A stretch of 64,000 nucleotides of DNA, taken from assembly GCF_001426345.1 (NCBI RefSeq), contig NZ_LMEM01000016.1, forward strand, positions 62,664 to 126,663, given 5' to 3'. The position numbers and the translations under genes are program-made. Numbering within the stretch: position 1 is the stretch's first letter; each line of letters opens with the position of its first letter. Shown here in pieces: positions 56,422-64,000 of this stretch. Origin of the DNA: Devosia sp. Root436 (GTDB lineage: Bacteria > Pseudomonadota > Alphaproteobacteria > Rhizobiales > Devosiaceae). The notes beneath the pieces are model-generated. The model saw only the letters and a program-made list of their open reading frames with translations, was not told the origin of the DNA and did no database searches.

Positions 56422-57708
56422 TCAGGCTGGCGCCTTGCCGAATACCAGCGCAGCGTTGACGCCGCCGAAGCCGAACGAGTTCGACAGGGCGTAGTCGATG
56501 GCTTTGGGTTTGGCGACATTGGGCACGAGGTCGAAAATGTCGGCTTCCTCCACCGGATCGTCGAGATTGATGGTGGGCGGCAGCAGGCCTTCGCGCAGTG
56601 CCTTGACTGAAATGATGGCTTCGAGCGCCCCGGCGGCCCCGAGCAGATGGCCGGTGGCCGACTTGGTGGACGACACCGCCAGATCCTTGCCACGGCCGGG
56701 GAATACCGCGGCGATGCCGGCGATTTCGGCGGTGTCGCCGACCGCGGTGGAGGTGGCGTGAGCGTTGACGTAGCCGACCTGGTGCTGATCGATGCCGGCC
56801 ATGGCCAGCGCATTGCGCATGGCGACCTGCGCCCCGGCGCCATCGGGCGAACCGGCCGTCAGGTGATAGGCGTCTGCCGAGGTGCCGTAGCCGGCCACGA
56901 CGGCCAGCGGCTTCGCGCCGCGCGCCAGGGCATGGCTGAGCTTTTCGATGACCAGCACGGCAGCGCCTTCGGCCAGCACGAAGCCGTCATGGCCCTTGTC
57001 GAATGGCCGCGACGCCTTTTGCGGTTCGTCGGCATGGCTGGGGCTCAGCGCGCGCGAGGCGCCGAAGCCGCCGATGGAAATGGGATCGACCGACCCTTCC
57101 GCCCCGCCGACCACTGCAACCGCGGCCTCGCCGGTCATGATCAGCCGCATGCCGTCGCCGATGGCCTGGGCCGAGGCGGCGCAGGCAGTGACCGGCGTGC
57201 CGATGGGACCGCGGAAGCTGTGGAGGATGGAGAGCCAGCCGGCCGCCAGATTGGCGAGGAAGGACGGCACGGTGAAGGGCGACAGCCGCCGCGGCCCCTT
57301 GGTCTGGATGATTTCCACGGCGCGCGCCATGACCGGCGAGCCACCCACGCCCGAGCCGATGATGGTGGCGGTGGCCAACTGGTCTTCGAGCGCGGTCGGA
57401 TGCCAGCCGGCCTGGTCCAGCGCCTCGCTGGCGGCGCCGATGGCGTACTGGATGAACAGGTCCATCTTCTTGATCTCCTTGCCGTCGATGAAGTCGGCAG
57501 GATCGAAGCCATTGGGGTCGGCCGGCTTTGCGGGCACAAGGCCAGCAATGTGGGCAACAAATTCGCCGGTATCGAAGCGATCATTGTGTACAATGCCGCT
57601 GCGTCCGCTGGTGAGGCCCTGCCACAGCGCATCGACGCCGACGCCCAGCGGGCTGATGGCACCCATGCCGGTGACAACAATGGGATCGGCAGGATCGGGC
57701 TTCAGCAT
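56422..57708 (-). CDS. Beta-ketoacyl-ACP synthase, FabF type
   Basis: A 428-residue condensing enzyme. Catalytic residues are Cys176 (VTACAAS), His317 (NAHATST) and His354 (SATGHLLGAAG). It extends acyl-ACP chains with malonyl-ACP. It is not beside acpP or fabG but beside a MarR regulator on the same strand, 42 bases upstream, so it may be a second FabF used in a special lipid pathway. No acyl-carrier gene is in the window. Confidence 0.93.
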   Translation of the reverse strand: MLKPDPADPIVVTGMGAISPLGVGVDALWQGLTSGRSGIVHNDRFDTGEFVAHIAGLVPAKPADPNGFDPADFIDGKEIKKMDLFIQYAIGAASEALDQAGWHPTALEDQLATATIIGSGVGGSPVMARAVEIIQTKGPRRLSPFTVPSFLANLAAGWLSILHSFRGPIGTPVTACAASAQAIGDGMRLIMTGEAAVAVVGGAEGSVDPISIGGFGASRALSPSHADEPQKASRPFDKGHDGFVLAEGAAVLVIEKLSHALARGAKPLAVVAGYGTSADAYHLTAGSPDGAGAQVAMRNALAMAGIDQHQVGYVNAHATSTAVGDTAEIAGIAAVFPGRGKDLAVSSTKSATGHLLGAAGALEAIISVKALREGLLPPTINLDDPVEEADIFDLVPNVAKPKAIDYALSNSFGFGGVNAALVFGKAPA

Positions 57709-57750
57709 AAATTTCTCCTGTAGTGCAGATCAGTTGCGTCGAGAACGGCG

Positions 57751-58167
57751 CTAGACGCGGGACAGTTGCCGGAGGCCGGCGATCATGGTGTCGAAATCGG
57801 GATCGGACAGCAGGCCGCGTAATTCGGCCTGCGCCTTGCGCCATTCGGGCAGCAGGTCATCGATAACCGTGCGGCCCGCCTCGGTGACGGCGCCGATGCG
57901 GCCATTGCCATGGGCGGCGGACGTGGCGGAAACGAGGCCCTTGCGTTCGAGCAAAGCGAGATTGCGCGACAGGGTCGTGCGATCCATGGCGATGGCCTCG
58001 GCCATCTCCGTTACCGAGCGGCCCGGATGGTTGCGAAGCGACCCCAGGATGGTGAACTGGGCGCCGGTGACGCCATAAGGGCGCAGCTTGCGATCGACCC
58101 GCCGCGTGACGGCCCGTGCCGCCATGCGGGTATTCAGCACCATGCAGAGATCGAAGTCGTCCTTCAT
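57751..58167 (-). CDS. MarR family transcriptional regulator
   Basis: A 138-residue winged-helix protein: YGVTGAQFTILGSLRNHPGRSVTEMAEAIAMDRTTLSRNLALLERKGLV, then the wing (GNGRIGAVTEAG). The ATG at 58167 gives the usual length; the frame runs nine codons further. It is probably co-transcribed with the fabF-like gene and divergent from icd. Confidence 0.92.
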   Translation of the reverse strand: MKDDFDLCMVLNTRMAARAVTRRVDRKLRPYGVTGAQFTILGSLRNHPGRSVTEMAEAIAMDRTTLSRNLALLERKGLVSATSAAHGNGRIGAVTEAGRTVIDDLLPEWRKAQAELRGLLSDPDFDTMIAGLRQLSRV

Positions 58168-58181
58168 GCTGCTCAGGTAAG

Positions 58182-58195
58182 CGTGTATATGCACG
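58182..58195. promoter_or_regulatory. Candidate MarR operator
   Basis: CGTGTATATGCACG is a near-palindrome (12 of 14 positions symmetrical) with a TA-rich centre, 14 bases upstream of the MarR start. Position and symmetry fit autoregulation. Confidence 0.35.
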
Positions 58196-58308
58196 ATGTC
58201 AACGGCATGCCCCCTTGCCCTTTGCCTGCTTTGCGCTGCCGTCCGCCGATGCTATAGGGCTCGCCGAAGGCCAGACGGCCATATGCGGAATTCAGGGAGA
58301 TGTTTCCG

Positions 58309-59520
58309 ATGAGCAAGATCAAAGTCGCCAATCCGGTCGTCGATCTCGATGGCGACGAGATGACGAGGATCATCTGGCAGGCGATCAAGGACAAGCTCAT
58401 CCATCCCTATCTCGATCTGCCGATCGAATATTACGACCTGAGCGTGGAAAGCCGCGACGCCACCAACGACCAGATCACCATCGACAGCGCCAACGCCATC
58501 AAGAAATACGGCGTCGGCATCAAATGCGCCACCATCACGCCCGATGAGGCGCGCGTCGAGGAATTCGGCCTCAAGAAGATGTGGAAGTCGCCCAATGGCA
58601 CCATTCGCAACATCCTGGGCGGCGTGATCTTCCGTGAACCCATCATTTGCAAGAACGTGCCGCGCCTGGTGCCCGGCTGGACCCAGCCGATCATCGTCGG
58701 CCGCCATGCCTTCGGCGACCAGTACCGCGCCACCGATTTCACCTTCCCCGGCAAGGGCACGCTGACCATCAAGTTCACCGGCGAAGACGGCAAGGTCATC
58801 GAGCACGAAGTGTTCCAGGCCCCCGGTGCCGGCGTGGCCATGGCCATGTACAATCTCGACGACTCGATCCGCGACTTCGCCTATTCCAGCTTCAATTACG
58901 GCCTCGCCCGCGGCGTGCCGGTCTATCTTTCCACCAAGAACACCATCCTCAAGGCCTATGACGGCCGCTTCAAGGATATCTTCCAGGAAATCTACGAGGC
59001 CGAGTTCAAGGAAAAGTTCGAGGCCAAGAAGATCTGGTACGAGCACCGCCTGATCGACGACATGGTCGCCTCGGCCCTCAAGTGGTCCGGCGGCTACGTC
59101 TGGGCGTGCAAGAATTATGACGGCGACGTGCAGTCCGACATCGTGGCGCAGGGCTTCGGCTCGCTCGGCCTGATGACCTCGGTCCTGGCCACGCCCGATG
59201 GCAAGATCGTGGAAGCCGAAGCCGCCCATGGCACGGTGACCCGTCACTACCGCCAGCACCAGCAGGGCAAGGAAACTTCGACCAACTCAACCGCCTCGAT
59301 TTTCGCCTGGACCCGTGGCCTGGCCCACCGCGCCAAGCTCGACGACAACGAGGCACTGGCCAAGTTCGCCGCCACGCTGGAGAAAGTCACGGTCGATACG
59401 ATCGAAGAAGGCAAGATGACCAAGGATCTCAGCCTGCTGGTCGGCCCCGACCAGCCGTGGCTGTCGACACTCGGCTTCCTCGACGCCATCGACCAGAACC
59501 TGCAGAAGGCCATGGCGTAA
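58309..59520 (+). CDS. icd: NADP-dependent isocitrate dehydrogenase
   Basis: Oxidises isocitrate to 2-oxoglutarate and CO2 with NADP+ in the citric acid cycle. The 403-residue protein is of the eukaryote-like dimeric type common in alphaproteobacteria: [32 protein letters not shown] (substrate loop), and [22 protein letters not shown]. The ATG at 58309 is preferred over one at 58300 because the AGGGAG site at 58293-58298 is better spaced. A strong terminator follows. Confidence 0.97.
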   Translation: MSKIKVANPVVDLDGDEMTRIIWQAIKDKLIHPYLDLPIEYYDLSVESRDATNDQITIDSANAIKKYGVGIKCATITPDEARVEEFGLKKMWKSPNGTIRNILGGVIFREPIICKNVPRLVPGWTQPIIVGRHAFGDQYRATDFTFPGKGTLTIKFTGEDGKVIEHEVFQAPGAGVAMAMYNLDDSIRDFAYSSFNYGLARGVPVYLSTKNTILKAYDGRFKDIFQEIYEAEFKEKFEAKKIWYEHRLIDDMVASALKWSGGYVWACKNYDGDVQSDIVAQGFGSLGLMTSVLATPDGKIVEAEAAHGTVTRHYRQHQQGKETSTNSTASIFAWTRGLAHRAKLDDNEALAKFAATLEKVTVDTIEEGKMTKDLSLLVGPDQPWLSTLGFLDAIDQNLQKAMA

Positions 59521-59543
59521 CCCATCCGCCACGCATGAATACG

Positions 59544-59567
59544 AAGGCCGGGTTGCGACCCGGCCTT
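59544..59567 (+). terminator. Intrinsic terminator of icd
   Basis: AAGGCCGGGT and ACCCGGCCTT form a perfect 10-bp stem around TGCG, followed by TTTTTATTTT. It is 23 bases after the icd stop. Confidence 0.92.
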
Positions 59568-59694
59568 TTTTTATTTTCCGCGCCGTAGGCACATGAATGT
59601 GCCTTGCAACCCCATTCGGACTATATTTTCACGATCCCTTGAGTGCCAGGGGGACGCCCCCAATATCAGAGCCGCACAATGAGGGAGCAACATC

Positions 59695-60423
59695 ATGCGG
59701 ACTTCCGTCACTCTGGCGCTGGGGACCATCCTGGGACTGTCGCTGGCCGGACCGGCCTGGGCCGAGAGCCGCAGCTTCGAACTCAGCGGCTTCGACAAGG
59801 TCGATATAGCCGCCGGCCTCGATGCGGTGATCCATCAGGGCGATTTTGCGGTCACCGCCGCCTCCAACAATCCCGACGCACTCGACAATCTGCAATTGAG
59901 CGTCGTCGACGGCGTATTGCGCGCCCGGCTGGATGAGAGCTTTCTCGATTTCATTTTCAGTGGCGGCCTGGTCGGCATGCTGATCAACGACAATGCAGTG
60001 ACCATCGACATCACCCTGCCCGCGCTGGCCGGGTTGGAGGCCAGCGCCGGCGCCGATATCAAGGCACAGGGCGTCACCAGCGACCAGCTTGATGTCACCG
60101 CCTCAAGCGGCGCCAATATCTCACTGCGCGATGCCAGGCTCGGCACCGTTCGCGCCGGGTCCTCCAGCGGTGCCGATCTCACCCTTTCGGGCACGGCCGA
60201 TTCCATCAGTGCCCAATCCTCCAGCGGCGCCGATCTCGACGCCGGAGACCTGGTCGCAGCCACGGCAAAGGCCGAAGCATCCAGCGGAGCCAATGTCTCG
60301 GTCCATGCCACGGCCCGCCTCCAGGCCAATGCATCCAGCGGCGGCGATATCGATGTCTACGGCAATCCGGCGGAGCGGGACGTGGACGCTTCGAGCGGCG
60401 GCGACGTGAATTTCGAGGACTGA
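59695..60423 (+). CDS. Secreted DUF2807 (GIN-type beta-helix) protein
   Basis: A 242-residue protein with a signal peptide ending near AWAES, then the GIN/DUF2807 beta-solenoid. The start FELSGFDKVDIAAGLDAVIHQGD is typical. The second half has repeated ASSGA(D/N) or ASSGGD turns about every 19-20 residues, which would stack as a helix ladder. Likely located in the periplasm or on the surface; function unknown. A terminator follows. Confidence 0.88.
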   Translation: MRTSVTLALGTILGLSLAGPAWAESRSFELSGFDKVDIAAGLDAVIHQGDFAVTAASNNPDALDNLQLSVVDGVLRARLDESFLDFIFSGGLVGMLINDNAVTIDITLPALAGLEASAGADIKAQGVTSDQLDVTASSGANISLRDARLGTVRAGSSSGADLTLSGTADSISAQSSSGADLDAGDLVAATAKAEASSGANVSVHATARLQANASSGGDIDVYGNPAERDVDASSGGDVNFED

Positions 60424-60434
60424 GCCAAACAAAA

Positions 60435-60455
60435 AGGGCGCCCATCGGGCGCCCT
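60435..60455. terminator. Hairpin between DUF2807 and VWA genes
   Basis: AGGGCGCCC and GGGCGCCCT form a nine-base-pair stem with a three-base loop, preceded by an A-run on the plus strand. It sits between two convergent genes and can act in both directions. Confidence 0.8.
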
Positions 60456-60474
60456 CCTCATATGCGGGAAGCAG

Positions 60475-62148
60475 CTACTTGGTCTTGCCGGCGGCGGCCT
60501 CGACCGTCAGCTCGAAGCGCTCGCCGCCCTTGATAGTGACCGGCGTCTCGGTGACGGCATCGCCGATCGTCGTGGCGACGACATAGTCGCCGGCCGGCAA
60601 CGCGGCCTGCACATCCGGCCCATAGCCGTAGTGGAAGGACTTGCGGCTGCCGTCGATGCTCTTGGCCGCGCCGAACACCTCGACATACTTGTCGCCGGGC
60701 GTGGTGACCGCGAGAATGCCGGCGTCGAGCACGATGGCCACTTCGGTCAGTTCCTCCGTCTTGACGGAGAAGGGAACCTCGCCCTCGGCGCCGCCGAGGC
60801 GGTAGGCGGCTACATAGTCACCCTGCGCCAGCTCGAAGTCGAGATCGCCGCCATACTGATAGGCAACGGACTTGCGGCCGCCATCGATGGCTTTCTGGGC
60901 TGCGAAGACCTCGATGAAGATATCGGCTTCGACCGGCATCCCCTCGACATAAAGCGAGGTAACCTTGGCGAGACCAACGCCGACGATGACGTCTTCATCG
61001 ATGGTCTCGCCCGCTGCCACATCATAGCTGCGGGTGACGGTCGCCGCGCCGATGGACACGTCAACATCCAGAGCACCGGCCGGCACCACCAGATTGGTAT
61101 CGCCATAGTTGGTGGTGACATATTCACCGGCATGGCGGATTTCGATGGAGGCGTTGTCATCGACTTCGGCGCCTTCGCTGGGCCGCGGGTGCAGCTTGAG
61201 AATGACGCCGTTGAGGATGAAATGCGGCTCGGCGACCTTGCCGGCCTCGATGGGCACCGGCTGGGACGAACTGGCATAGCCCATGCTGGCGGTCATGATG
61301 TAGTCGCCGGGTTCGAGCGAGCCTTCAAAGTCCGAATTGTAGTCCGTGCCGACATAGTCGCCCTGGCTGCCATCGGCGGCCACCTTGTACCACTCCCAGA
61401 CCAGGTCGGCATTGTCGCTGGCGAGATCGGGCCCACCCTCCGACAAGGACGCGGTGGGCTTGTAGTTATAGTCGGCGACAGGTTCGGGTTCCGGCTCCGG
61501 GGCAGGTTCGGGCTCGGCCTGCGCGATCTGGGCCACGGTGGTCGTCAGCGCCTCGACCAGGGCATCGCCATCATTGGCCGACAGATACTTGCCGCCGGTA
61601 TTTTCGGCCAGGCACGCCACCTGCTGTCCTTCGTCGTCCGAGAGGCCGAAGCCCAGGACATGGGTGGTGAAGTCGATACCCTGGGCTTCGAGCTCGGACG
61701 CCAGGGCACAGGGATCGACCTCGCAGGTTTCGAGACCATCGGTAATGAGGATCACGGTGGCCTTCTGCTCGGTGAATTGCAAATCCTCGGCAGCCAGGCG
61801 CACCGCGTCGGAAATCGGCGTCATGCCCTTGGGGTTGATGCCGTCGGCCGCCGCGGCGATGGCAGCACCGGTGCCGGTGGCCGGTTCGACCAGCATTTCA
61901 ATATCGGCGCAATTGCCCTTCTCGCGATGACCATAGGTCATGAAGCCGAGTTCGAGATCGTCGGGCAGCGTCGATAGCACCTCATGCAATGTCTCGCGCG
62001 CAATGGTAATGCGCGCCTTGCCGTCGATCTGCGCCCACATCGAGCCCGATCCATCAAGCACGATGATGGCCCGCTCGGCGGCAACCGCCGGCAGCACCAG
62101 ACCGAGCGCCGCAACGGCCCCCAGCAAGAAGTTTCGAACGAACCGCAT
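60475..62148 (-). CDS. Secreted VWA-domain protein with repeated C-terminal beta domains
   Basis: A 557-residue protein. A signal peptide ends near AVAAE; the VWA domain begins at RAIIVLDGSGSMW with a complete MIDAS (Asp32, Ser34, Ser36) and later ILITDGLETC. After a Pro-Glu-rich linker (EPEPAPEPEPEP) the rest consists of beta-rich repeats, two of which are clearly similar (EVFAAQKAIDGGRKS and EVFGAAKSIDGSRKS). Probably a periplasmic or surface adhesion-like protein. The ATG at 62148 opens the signal peptide. Confidence 0.9.
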   Translation of the reverse strand: MRFVRNFLLGAVAALGLVLPAVAAERAIIVLDGSGSMWAQIDGKARITIARETLHEVLSTLPDDLELGFMTYGHREKGNCADIEMLVEPATGTGAAIAAAADGINPKGMTPISDAVRLAAEDLQFTEQKATVILITDGLETCEVDPCALASELEAQGIDFTTHVLGFGLSDDEGQQVACLAENTGGKYLSANDGDALVEALTTTVAQIAQAEPEPAPEPEPEPVADYNYKPTASLSEGGPDLASDNADLVWEWYKVAADGSQGDYVGTDYNSDFEGSLEPGDYIMTASMGYASSSQPVPIEAGKVAEPHFILNGVILKLHPRPSEGAEVDDNASIEIRHAGEYVTTNYGDTNLVVPAGALDVDVSIGAATVTRSYDVAAGETIDEDVIVGVGLAKVTSLYVEGMPVEADIFIEVFAAQKAIDGGRKSVAYQYGGDLDFELAQGDYVAAYRLGGAEGEVPFSVKTEELTEVAIVLDAGILAVTTPGDKYVEVFGAAKSIDGSRKSFHYGYGPDVQAALPAGDYVVATTIGDAVTETPVTIKGGERFELTVEAAAGKTK

Positions 62149-62470
62149 AGAAAGCCCTCCAGCAATGGCGGCCTCGACTATCGGGGACCGCACAACAGCG
62201 CGCAATTCAAATCACGCCGCAGATGACGGCGGGATGAATGCTTTATTCAGCCTGAGCAGAACTTTGTATCGGAACTATTCGGCACCTGCCTTGCGCCTGA
62301 TGTGCACTTCGTACCGTGTTCCCTTTTAATCCCGCCGCCCAAGAGAAGCGGCCGGAACCACCGGCTTCAGTGGTGCGGGATTTGCCCGGCCAAGGCAAGG
62401 CGCCCTATTTCGGTGACGGCTCCTTTACCCGGCCGCGCTAGCTTCAGCGCAATCGACAGTGAGGACCATC
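62149..62470. other. Divergent intergenic region between VWA and CHASE2 genes
   Basis: About 320 bases with no gene visible. It should hold promoters for both divergent genes. No clear operator or repeat was seen. Confidence 0.4.
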
Positions 62471-64000
62471 GTGCGCTCGTGGCTTTGGACGGCAATTGGC
62501 TTGTCGGCCGTCGGCTGCCTTTCGGCCCTGGGCGCCCTTGGCGCTTTCAATTCATTCGACCGCATGCTGCAGGACAGCCGCTTTTCGCTGGCAGGCCGCG
62601 CCGCGACCGGCAATGTCGTCGTGGTGGCAATGGACAGCCCCAGCATTGCCGAAATCGGCGTGTGGCCATGGCCCCGACGTCTGCATGCCGAAGCGCTTGA
62701 CGTGCTGCTCGACAAGGGCGCAGCGAATGTGGCCTTCGACATCGATTTCAGCAGCGCAAGCAATCCGGACGACGACCAGATATTCGCCGATGCCCTGGAG
62801 CGGGCCGGCGGTTTCGCCTGGCTGGGCGCGTTCGAGCAGCTCGTCGGCGGCGCGAACTATGTCTCCCTGCCGCTGGCCCGGTTTCTCGAACAGGCCGACG
62901 CCGCGTCGGTCAATGTAGCGCTCGACGGCGACGGCCTGGCCACGCGCATCGTTCCCACCTTGCCCACGGCAGAGGGGCAGGTGCCCGCGCTGGCCGCCAT
63001 ATTGTCGCGCCGCGCCGACCTCGACGGCGCCGATCCGGGCATCGATTTCGGCATAGATGCCACCGGGATCGACCATATTTCCTTTGCCGAACTGCTGCGC
63101 GGCCGCGTGGCGGACGAGCGTATCCGCGACAAGCAGGTCATCATCGGCGCCACGGCTGTGGAGCTGCGCGACATTTTCGCGGTTCCCCATTATGGCGTCA
63201 TGGCAGGGCCCGTACTGCAGGCGCTGGCCACCGAAACCCTGCTTCAACACCGCGAATTGCAGATGACCGGTTGGGCGCCCGCTGCCGGGATTGCCGCAGC
63301 ATTCGCCCTTGTCCTGGGGCTGCTGCGCCGCCGCGGGCCCCTTGGCGCCCTGCTGGTGGTCGGAGCCGTTACGGCCGGCGGAGTGGAAATCGGAGCGCTG
63401 GTGGCCTATGCGAGCGCCGGATGGCTGGTCGCCACGGCGACATTCCACATGGCGGTGGTGGCCCTGCTCGGCATTGAGCTGGCCCGGGTGGCGCAGGACG
63501 AGGCGCGGCGGCGCGACATCGCCCAACAGCGCCTGGCCTATCTGGCCAGCCATGATCCGGTGACCGGCGCCTTGTCCCGCACGGGCCTCGTCGAGTCCCT
63601 GGAACCGAGCAGCAAGGAAGGCACGGTCCTGCTCATCGCCGTGCATCGCCTGGACCAGGTGCGCGCGACGCTGGGTGGCGACGTTGCCGACGCGGCACTG
63701 GCGGCCATCGCCGCGCAGCTGGGCCGCATACCTGATGCACAGCTCGCCTATATCGCCGAGGACCTGTTCTGCCTGCATTTCGACCGCCCGTGCGGCGATG
63801 GCACGGTCGAGGAACTGTGCAGGGATATCGAGGTGATGGCCGGTGGCATATTGCGGGCGGATGATCGACCCGTACTGGTAGCCCTCGGCTTCGGCTTTGC
63901 CCATGGTCGCTTCCGCCGTGGCGCCTTGCTGCGCGAAGCCGAAGCCGCCCTGATGCACGGGCAGCGCAGCGGCCTGAACATTGCCGGCTTTGCCGCCGGA
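62471..64000 (+). CDS. CHASE2 sensor protein with degenerate GGDEF-like domain, cut by window end
   Basis: About 510 residues are visible from a GTG at 62471; the stop is beyond the window. A membrane helix (LWTAIGLSAVGCLSALGAL) is followed by a periplasmic CHASE2 domain (MDSPSIAEIGVWPWPR, NVAFDIDFSSASNPDDD, KQVIIGATAVELRDIFAVP), then three membrane segments, and a cytoplasmic part beginning LAYLASHDPVTGALSRTGL, the usual entry into a GGDEF domain. The active-site GGDEF is replaced by IAEDLF, so cyclase activity is unlikely. An EAL phosphodiesterase domain may follow outside the window. Confidence 0.85.
   Translation, partial: MRSWLWTAIGLSAVGCLSALGALGAFNSFDRMLQDSRFSLAGRAATGNVVVVAMDSPSIAEIGVWPWPRRLHAEALDVLLDKGAANVAFDIDFSSASNPDDDQIFADALERAGGFAWLGAFEQLVGGANYVSLPLARFLEQADAASVNVALDGDGLATRIVPTLPTAEGQVPALAAILSRRADLDGADPGIDFGIDATGIDHISFAELLRGRVADERIRDKQVIIGATAVELRDIFAVPHYGVMAGPVLQALATETLLQHRELQMTGWAPAAGIAAAFALVLGLLRRRGPLGALLVVGAVTAGGVEIGALVAYASAGWLVATATFHMAVVALLGIELARVAQDEARRRDIAQQRLAYLASHDPVTGALSRTGLVESLEPSSKEGTVLLIAVHRLDQVRATLGGDVADAALAAIAAQLGRIPDAQLAYIAEDLFCLHFDRPCGDGTVEELCRDIEVMAGGILRADDRPVLVALGFGFAHGRFRRGALLREAEAALMHGQRSGLNIAGFAAG

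Noticed and set aside
59895..60420. Repeated DNA in the DUF2807 gene as a possible mobile repeat
   Set aside because: The repetition follows the codon frame and encodes structural turns of the protein, so it is protein repeat rather than a DNA element.
62552..63958. 468-codon minus-strand frame at the right end
   Set aside because: It is the shadow of the CHASE2 gene on the plus strand, which has clear domain motifs.

Overview
The window looks like part of a chromosome of a high-GC alphaproteobacterium of the order Hyphomicrobiales, most likely Devosia or a close relative. Evidence is the small-type PurL with separate PurS and PurQ, the alphaproteobacterial ATPase zeta subunit (DUF1476), an SbmA/BacA-type transporter, and a Trb-type conjugation cluster of the kind carried by rhizobial integrative elements. 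The genus is inferred from protein character and gene order only.

Left part, about 1-24460: a mobile, accessory region. It opens with a truncated membrane patatin-like lipase gene and a secreted-protein gene on the minus strand. Then comes a conjugative type IV secretion cluster: traG, a ribbon-helix-helix gene, trbB-C-D-E-J-K-L-F-G-I and a DUF2274 gene. Adjoining cluster genes mostly overlap by 1-4 bases. A cargo block of about 6.3 kb (5036-11310) splits the copG-trbB junction. It holds an orphan protein with a possible QxK nuclease core, a DUF5677 protein, a ComEC-like metallo-beta-lactamase-fold protein, a PD-(D/E)XK nuclease-like protein and an IS1182-like transposase tail. After the trb genes come a second RHH protein, a LysR regulator, a nucleotidyltransferase-HEPN fusion, a 26-bp tandem repeat, an AlpA-like HTH protein and a decayed radC end. 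No relaxase, integrase or complete transposase is visible.

Right part, about 24450-64000: mainly core chromosome. Order: a CelD-type acetyltransferase, ccdA, a two-gene cassette (DUF2188 plus TIR-like protein) between imperfect 47-bp direct repeats, rpe, purB, an alpha/beta hydrolase, the ATPase zeta gene, and purC-purS. Purine synthesis resumes with purQ and purL after a 4.8-kb block of cell-surface genes (GtrA, FAD oxidoreductase, membrane glycosyltransferase-like, acyltransferase). Then follow bolA, HIT, a frameshifted HAD gene, grxD, two MFS transporters, a ClpP-like protease, an ArsR/SRPBCC pair, an inositol-phosphatase-family gene, ttcA, sbmA, rpsD, DUF1330, another MFS, trmJ-like, two paralogous GNATs, GFA, TfoX, a fabF-like gene with a MarR regulator, icd, a DUF2807 adhesin-like protein, a VWA protein, and a CHASE2-GGDEF-like protein cut by the window end.

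No tRNA, rRNA or CRISPR array was recognised. The strongest candidates for an undescribed system are the cargo block inside the trb cluster and the repeat-flanked DUF2188/TIR-like pair.
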